Program-made: the position numbers and the translations under genes
The notes under the pieces: model-generated
Database searches by the model: none
Told to the model about the DNA's origin: nothing
Seen by the model: only the letters and a program-made list of their open reading frames with translations
Part shown: positions 59,540 to 64,000 of the stretch, one piece after another
Numbering within the stretch: the first letter of the stretch is position 1
How the letters are laid out: every line of letters begins with the position of its first letter
NCBI GenBank assembly: GCA_022747635.1
Contig: JAKTNV010000005.1
Span: 35,002,792 to 35,066,791 of the forward strand
Direction of reading: 5' to 3'
From: Hetaerina americana
Taxonomy: Eukaryota > Arthropoda > Insecta > Odonata > Calopterygidae
Length of the DNA stretch: 64,000 nt

Positions 59540-60840
59540 AAGAGTTGAATGGAGACGTGCCGCGGGCATGGGGGGGGGGAGGATTGCTCAAATCGCGGAG
59601 GCACGAGTAGCATCGACTGACTCTCCTTCGTCGGAGCCGAGAACCCCCTCTTGGCGTCACTGGGTCCGAGGCCACGGGGAGGGGGACGCTTGAAAGCAGA
59701 GGGGGGGGAGAGAGAGAGAGAGAAAGAGGTGTCGCGAGGAAAGGGCTTCGATTCGGGAACAAGGGGAAAAAGTGGTGGAGGGGGTGAAATCGCTCCGATC
59801 CGTGCTTCTAGTCGTGCCTCGGAAAATTACAACAATTTTACTGTAATAATGACGTGGAGACGAAGTCGCGAGGCGGGGAAAGATGGAAACGAAATGACTC
59901 GACCGCACTGGAGAGAGAATGAAAGGAGAAGAAGAGAGACGCTCGAGGAAAATCGAGAGGGAGCGAGAAAAAAAAATTGGCGAATGAGTTGAGCAACGTA
60001 CTTAGAACCAACAGAGCTTGTCTGCCAAAGCAAGCATATGAGGGTGTGAGCGGAGTGTGGGTGGGTGAGGGAGGGGATGAGGAGTTGGAGGAGGGCGGGT
60101 GGGGCGTAGTGATGATGGTGGTGGGGGAAGTTCGGGAAGGGAGGATTCGCGGGGCGGTGGTGGTGGTAGTGGGGGTGGAAGGCCGGAGAGAAAGAGGGAC
60201 AGTGAATGAGACAGAAGGAAAGGCTCCTTGAGTTTGGGTGTGAAAGTAATGCCCGGCGTTAGTCAAGCCCCTGCCTTTCGGAGAATAAACCAAGTGCGCG
60301 GTAAACGAATCCGCTCTCTTTTTTTCTCCACCGCGCGCCAACACCACTCACTCCCCTCCACCTTTTCCCTCTCTCTCTCTCTCCCACCCCCTACTCACCC
60401 CCTTTCCTCCCCCCTTCAATTTCCTCTCTCTCTGTCCCTTTTTTTCCACTCACTCCACACCTTAGTCGCTCTCACTACCACTCCTTTTTTTTCCCTCGCT
60501 ACGGTTTCCGGGCCGTAAAACTCTCGGGAGATGGAAAGTCTCACTCCGGGTGGAAAGGTGATATGAGGTTGTTCGTGAATAACGAAAAAAAATAAATAAA
60601 TAGAATAAAATGAATATGGAGGGAGAGAGAGGGAAAGGGGAAGGAGGTGGAAAAATACTAGTTTGCAAATCGGGTGGGTGCGTGAGAGAGAGGGAGTGAG
60701 GCGGAGTGTGGCGTGGCACTGGTGGGGGGGGAGTGAGGAGGCTCCCGGGGCAAACGGTCTTCGTCCCGAGGGGGAAGGGTGGCGGGGGAGAGGGAGAAAG
60801 AGAGATATTCACAACGGAAAGGGAGTAATGGGGGTAGATC
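59540..60840. other. GC-rich island, purine/pyrimidine blocks
   Basis: Purine-rich at 59560-59780 (with (GA)n at 59709-59722) and 59870-60220, pyrimidine-rich at 60310-60500 (with (CT)n at 60369-60382), purine-rich again at 60610-60830. Frames of 80-169 codons overlap on both strands and are compositional. Confidence 0.6.
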
Positions 60841-61879
60841 CTAAGATTCTTTACGTGCCCAGGGTCAGATGCGTTCCGGAGATTTTCCAGAAGATTTACT
60901 TGAAGCTAAAGAGTTCCCCGCCGCAACACCATTAATGTGAATTTATTCGAGAAATAAAGGAAGCTGCTAAGATAATTTCGGGGACATCAAAGACTGATTA
61001 TACTCGGAACTATAGCTGTAAGCTGGCTTCCACCATTTAGAACTATGCATCACATTCAATATAGATGTTGCGATTCTATCTGCACCCTCTCTCTTTAAGA
61101 AGGATAGTGGTCGGCATCAGTAAGCATTATTGAAGTCAGTTATAATAAAATCATCATGCATGATTCTACATGGTTTTTATTTCCGTGTAATTTTTTCCAG
61201 TCATACTGCAGCAATACATTCGTCAACAGCATAAAAAATTAACTATGCATACATCCTAGCATTGAAATATTACACCTGATGTACATGATATTGATTTGAG
61301 GCACCCTTGCCACATTCACTTGTATCTCTCCCGTAAGATTTGTCTTTGATTTACCCTTAAAAAGATTTTATTCCCTTTTATTAAAATAAATAGAAGTAAT
61401 ATCTTATAGATATGACAATGTAAATTCAATCTACTGCAGATGATACACATACCTAATTTAGAAAATTAGAGAGGAATCCAGCATTGTACACGTCAATAAG
61501 TGAAACCAAAATTTAGTCACAGGCATTTTACACTGATTAATACATGCTTTTAATTAATTATTATTAAAATTAAGAAAGCATACTAACCTTGTTTTGAAGA
61601 TTTTAAAATTGGAAATGAACGCAATATCCTCTTGAAAACTGGCTATTATTGTTTCAGTGTCCGAATATGCGCTATTACACATATTTCAATACGTTTATGC
61701 TGAGATGCTTCCTTCGAGTTTTTACACCAAAGAGAAATGATCAATGCGAGCAGCAGAAAGTTGGATGGAGGACAAGTAAACTATCAGCATCATTCAGCGG
61801 AGTAACAATCGCAAGCAGTGAGAGGGAGTCGTCAACCAATACAAATGCTCGAGCCGATTATACGTACTGTGTAATGGCG
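60841..61879. other. AT-rich intergenic DNA, nothing recognised
   Basis: No feature supported. Confidence 0.45.
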
Positions 61880-62690
61880 GCAATGTGAGAAGGAGAGAGG
61901 GGACAGGGGGCCCTTATGAGCGCCGACGGGGGAAAACGAAGTGACAGGGAAGGAAGTCGGAATGAAGTCGGAATACGAGACGGGAATGGTAGAAGTGTCA
62001 AGTAGTGAGGAGGACACGTGAGGTTCGCACGCGGCACGGGGGTGGGGCGGTGGAAAGGGCGTGGGTCGTGGGAGAAGGAATGAGTTGGGAGCGGAGAGGA
62101 GAAAAGAGTTCAAGTGGATTACGCGATGGCTTGGGGGAAAGGGTCGAGAGATTATGAAAATTCATGGAATCTCTCAGAGATAAGAAAGAAATGGGGAAAC
62201 CTGGTTTTTTCCGCATTAAAATTTTATACCGCGTTAAAAGCGGAGGGGAAGCGTGGAGGGGAGCTGAACGTCGCGGACATAAAAGGAAAAGAATTCTTTT
62301 TTTTAAACTTCATTTTCTCTCTCTCTCTTTTTCTAATTTTCGTGAGTCGAGTTTGGGAAAGGTGTTGCATCTCTTTCTTTCATTGTTTGAAGCGTCTTTT
62401 AATTTCGGGCGCAATAAAAGCCGGGCTTTTGCCGGGCACAATTAAAACTGTTTTCATGAAAGCGCCGCGCGCGCCCTGAAAAGATGTGTGCCGGCTCCGT
62501 TCCCGCTGCAGGAGCGCGAACGGAAGAACGTGGCTGAAGAACTTCCCCGAGGACTGAAAAATGGATCGTCTGGGAGTAAATTTGGCGCATTGTTGGCTTG
62601 CAAGTGGGCACGCGGGTGGAGGATAATAGGTGTACGCTTGCTAATGGCTATGCGGACGCGCTCGCTCTCTTGCTCAAAAGAAATGTAAAC
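61880..62690. other. GC-rich island with AT-rich core
   Basis: Purine-rich to about 62110, mixed AT-rich DNA with long T runs to 62400, then CpG-dense DNA (GCGCCGCGCGCGCC near 62462). Two homeodomain-type words, CAATAAAA at 62409 and CAATTAAAA at 62439, flank GCCGGGCTTTTGCCGGG. It could be regulatory, but that is inference only. Confidence 0.4.
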
Positions 62691-63283
62691 GGGAACTCCA
62701 GGGACAAAAATCTTTAGTTTCCTCTACCGAACGAAAAGTCCTCCCTTTTGTATGCCTTGTGAAGGAGTGAAATTAAATCCCTTGTTCAAAAAATATATAT
62801 GCTATCGTTTCAGTTAAAACATCAAATTTCTCTCGTTTCACTCTGAGGAATAATTCGTATACCAATTAAGTAACAAAATATAATCATGTGGCATAATTAG
62901 ACATGGGATGATAACGTTTTAAACTTGAAAAATTTGCAAAAAATATTTCATAATGTTAAAAAAATTAAATAGGAAGCAAGAGCAGAAACAAAATATTCAT
63001 GAGATATCACTCAAAAATATTCAAAACCGATTGGACTCGAAAATGCTTTGTATTATTGCATAACCATGTAGCTGATGCGAACCGAATATGTGCATTTTTT
63101 GGATCATTTTGTTTATTCTATATCACCGAAAAATAAGTCTTATTCCTCAAAATATTCGTTATGGCGAAAATATATTTCAATTGGAAGAAAATAATCTTAT
63201 TCAAAAATCCTCGGATACCCGCTTCAAGCGCTATCTTAATTAAATGAATTTTCTCGTCTCACTCTTTCATTAGATTCACTATT
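62691..63283. other. AT-rich intergenic DNA, nothing recognised
   Basis: No feature supported. Confidence 0.45.
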
Positions 63284-63905
63284 TTGAGCTACCGTCAATT
63301 CATCGTGGCTACCGTCGCAACGCAACGTTCTGGCAAAGGAATGCATTCACCTCGAAACTCGGATCGCACGAACAGTTCCCGCACACCTCCCGCACACATG
63401 GCGTTAACCGAGTCCCGCCGTGCAACACAAAAAGCACGAACACAGGTGTTGGATCAATGCTATATTTTGTGCGAATCCTCTTTATGGCTGCATACTAAAG
63501 CGAGACCACGGGCACGGACACCTGCGGGGGAGAATTATAAGGCCACATAAATCGGGGTGGGGGTAAAAAAAACGACCGATCCGAGACGAAAATGCAAATG
63601 AATCATTTAGCGCACCTTGCTCTCCGTTCGAAAAATTTTAATGGCCCAGCGGAACGCTATACGACGTTTATGAAGAATAATTAAATGTTGAGAGCCTGCA
63701 CGCACATTTGTTTCTTCTCCTCGGATGGACGGGGAGAATCCGTATCTCCCCCTTCACCCCCTCCCCTCCTGCCCCCATACGGAGACGGCCTTCGACCCTC
63801 CCACCTCATCACCGTCCCACCCCCGACAAATATAAAAATCTTGCACCACGTAGGAGCCGAGCACCGCAGAATCCACCTCGACAAAATACGTAGTGTTCGC
63901 ATTAC
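63284..63905. other. CpG-bearing region and C/T-rich block
   Basis: CpG-bearing DNA at 63300-63540, a regulatory-looking middle (63555-63690), then C/T-rich DNA at 63715-63830. The 88-codon frame at 63284-63550 has no family I recognise. Confidence 0.4.
63592..63599 (+). promoter_or_regulatory. Perfect POU octamer ATGCAAAT
   Basis: Exact match to the octamer bound by POU-domain factors, 70-90 bp before homeodomain-type words TTTATG (63668) and TAATTAAAT (63679). Eight bases occur often by chance in AT-rich DNA, so the call rests on the cluster and is weak. Confidence 0.25.
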
Positions 63906-64000
63906 GGGAAGCTAAAATATGTGCATTTGCGTGTCTCAGCTGCCAGCGTCAGCAGAGACTTAAAAACGCGCATAATTGATTAGAGATAAATACCTACGTT

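Overview
This window looks like intergenic, repeat-bearing DNA from an animal nuclear genome, most likely an arthropod and probably an insect. The evidence is four mariner (DD34D) transposons or relics, a decayed jockey-like LINE, several tRNA-derived SINE pieces, and AT-rich background broken by GC-rich islands. I found no convincing intact host protein-coding gene, no rRNA and no CRISPR array. Most open frames lie in low-complexity GC islands and look like chance frames. The species cannot be fixed from the sequence.

Layout: a nearly complete mariner element with one frameshift lies at 14-1335. A small foldback insertion with a 15-bp target-site duplication (2443-2780, minus strand) carries a hammerhead-ribozyme-like core and a TATA box. 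A truncated SINE copy lies at 7113-7206 and a short inverted-repeat element at 18443-18571. Two mariner relics lie at 20348-21335 and 23403-24060. A second foldback insertion at 34189-34399 has perfect 80-bp arms and a complete hammerhead fold. A LINE relic (46570-48122) is split by a 522-bp palindromic tRNA-SINE composite with a 12-bp target duplication, and it also contains a perfect 139-bp tandem duplication. A fourth mariner relic lies at 49311-49752, and another SINE copy with a 15-bp target duplication at 57534-57649.

Between these are about seventeen GC-rich islands of roughly 0.3 to 1.8 kb (for example 4370-5105, 25600-27330, 39440-40460, 59540-60840). Inside them purine-rich and pyrimidine-rich blocks swap strands repeatedly. 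They could be unmethylated or open-chromatin islands or simply biased low-complexity DNA; the sequence alone does not decide.

The most interesting content is the pair of foldback insertions with hammerhead motifs. They differ in sequence but share an order: short unique 5' piece, inverted copy of the 3' tail, middle, hammerhead, 3' tail, target duplication. This fits non-autonomous Penelope-like or retrozyme-type elements. The nested palindromic SINE composite is the second notable object.
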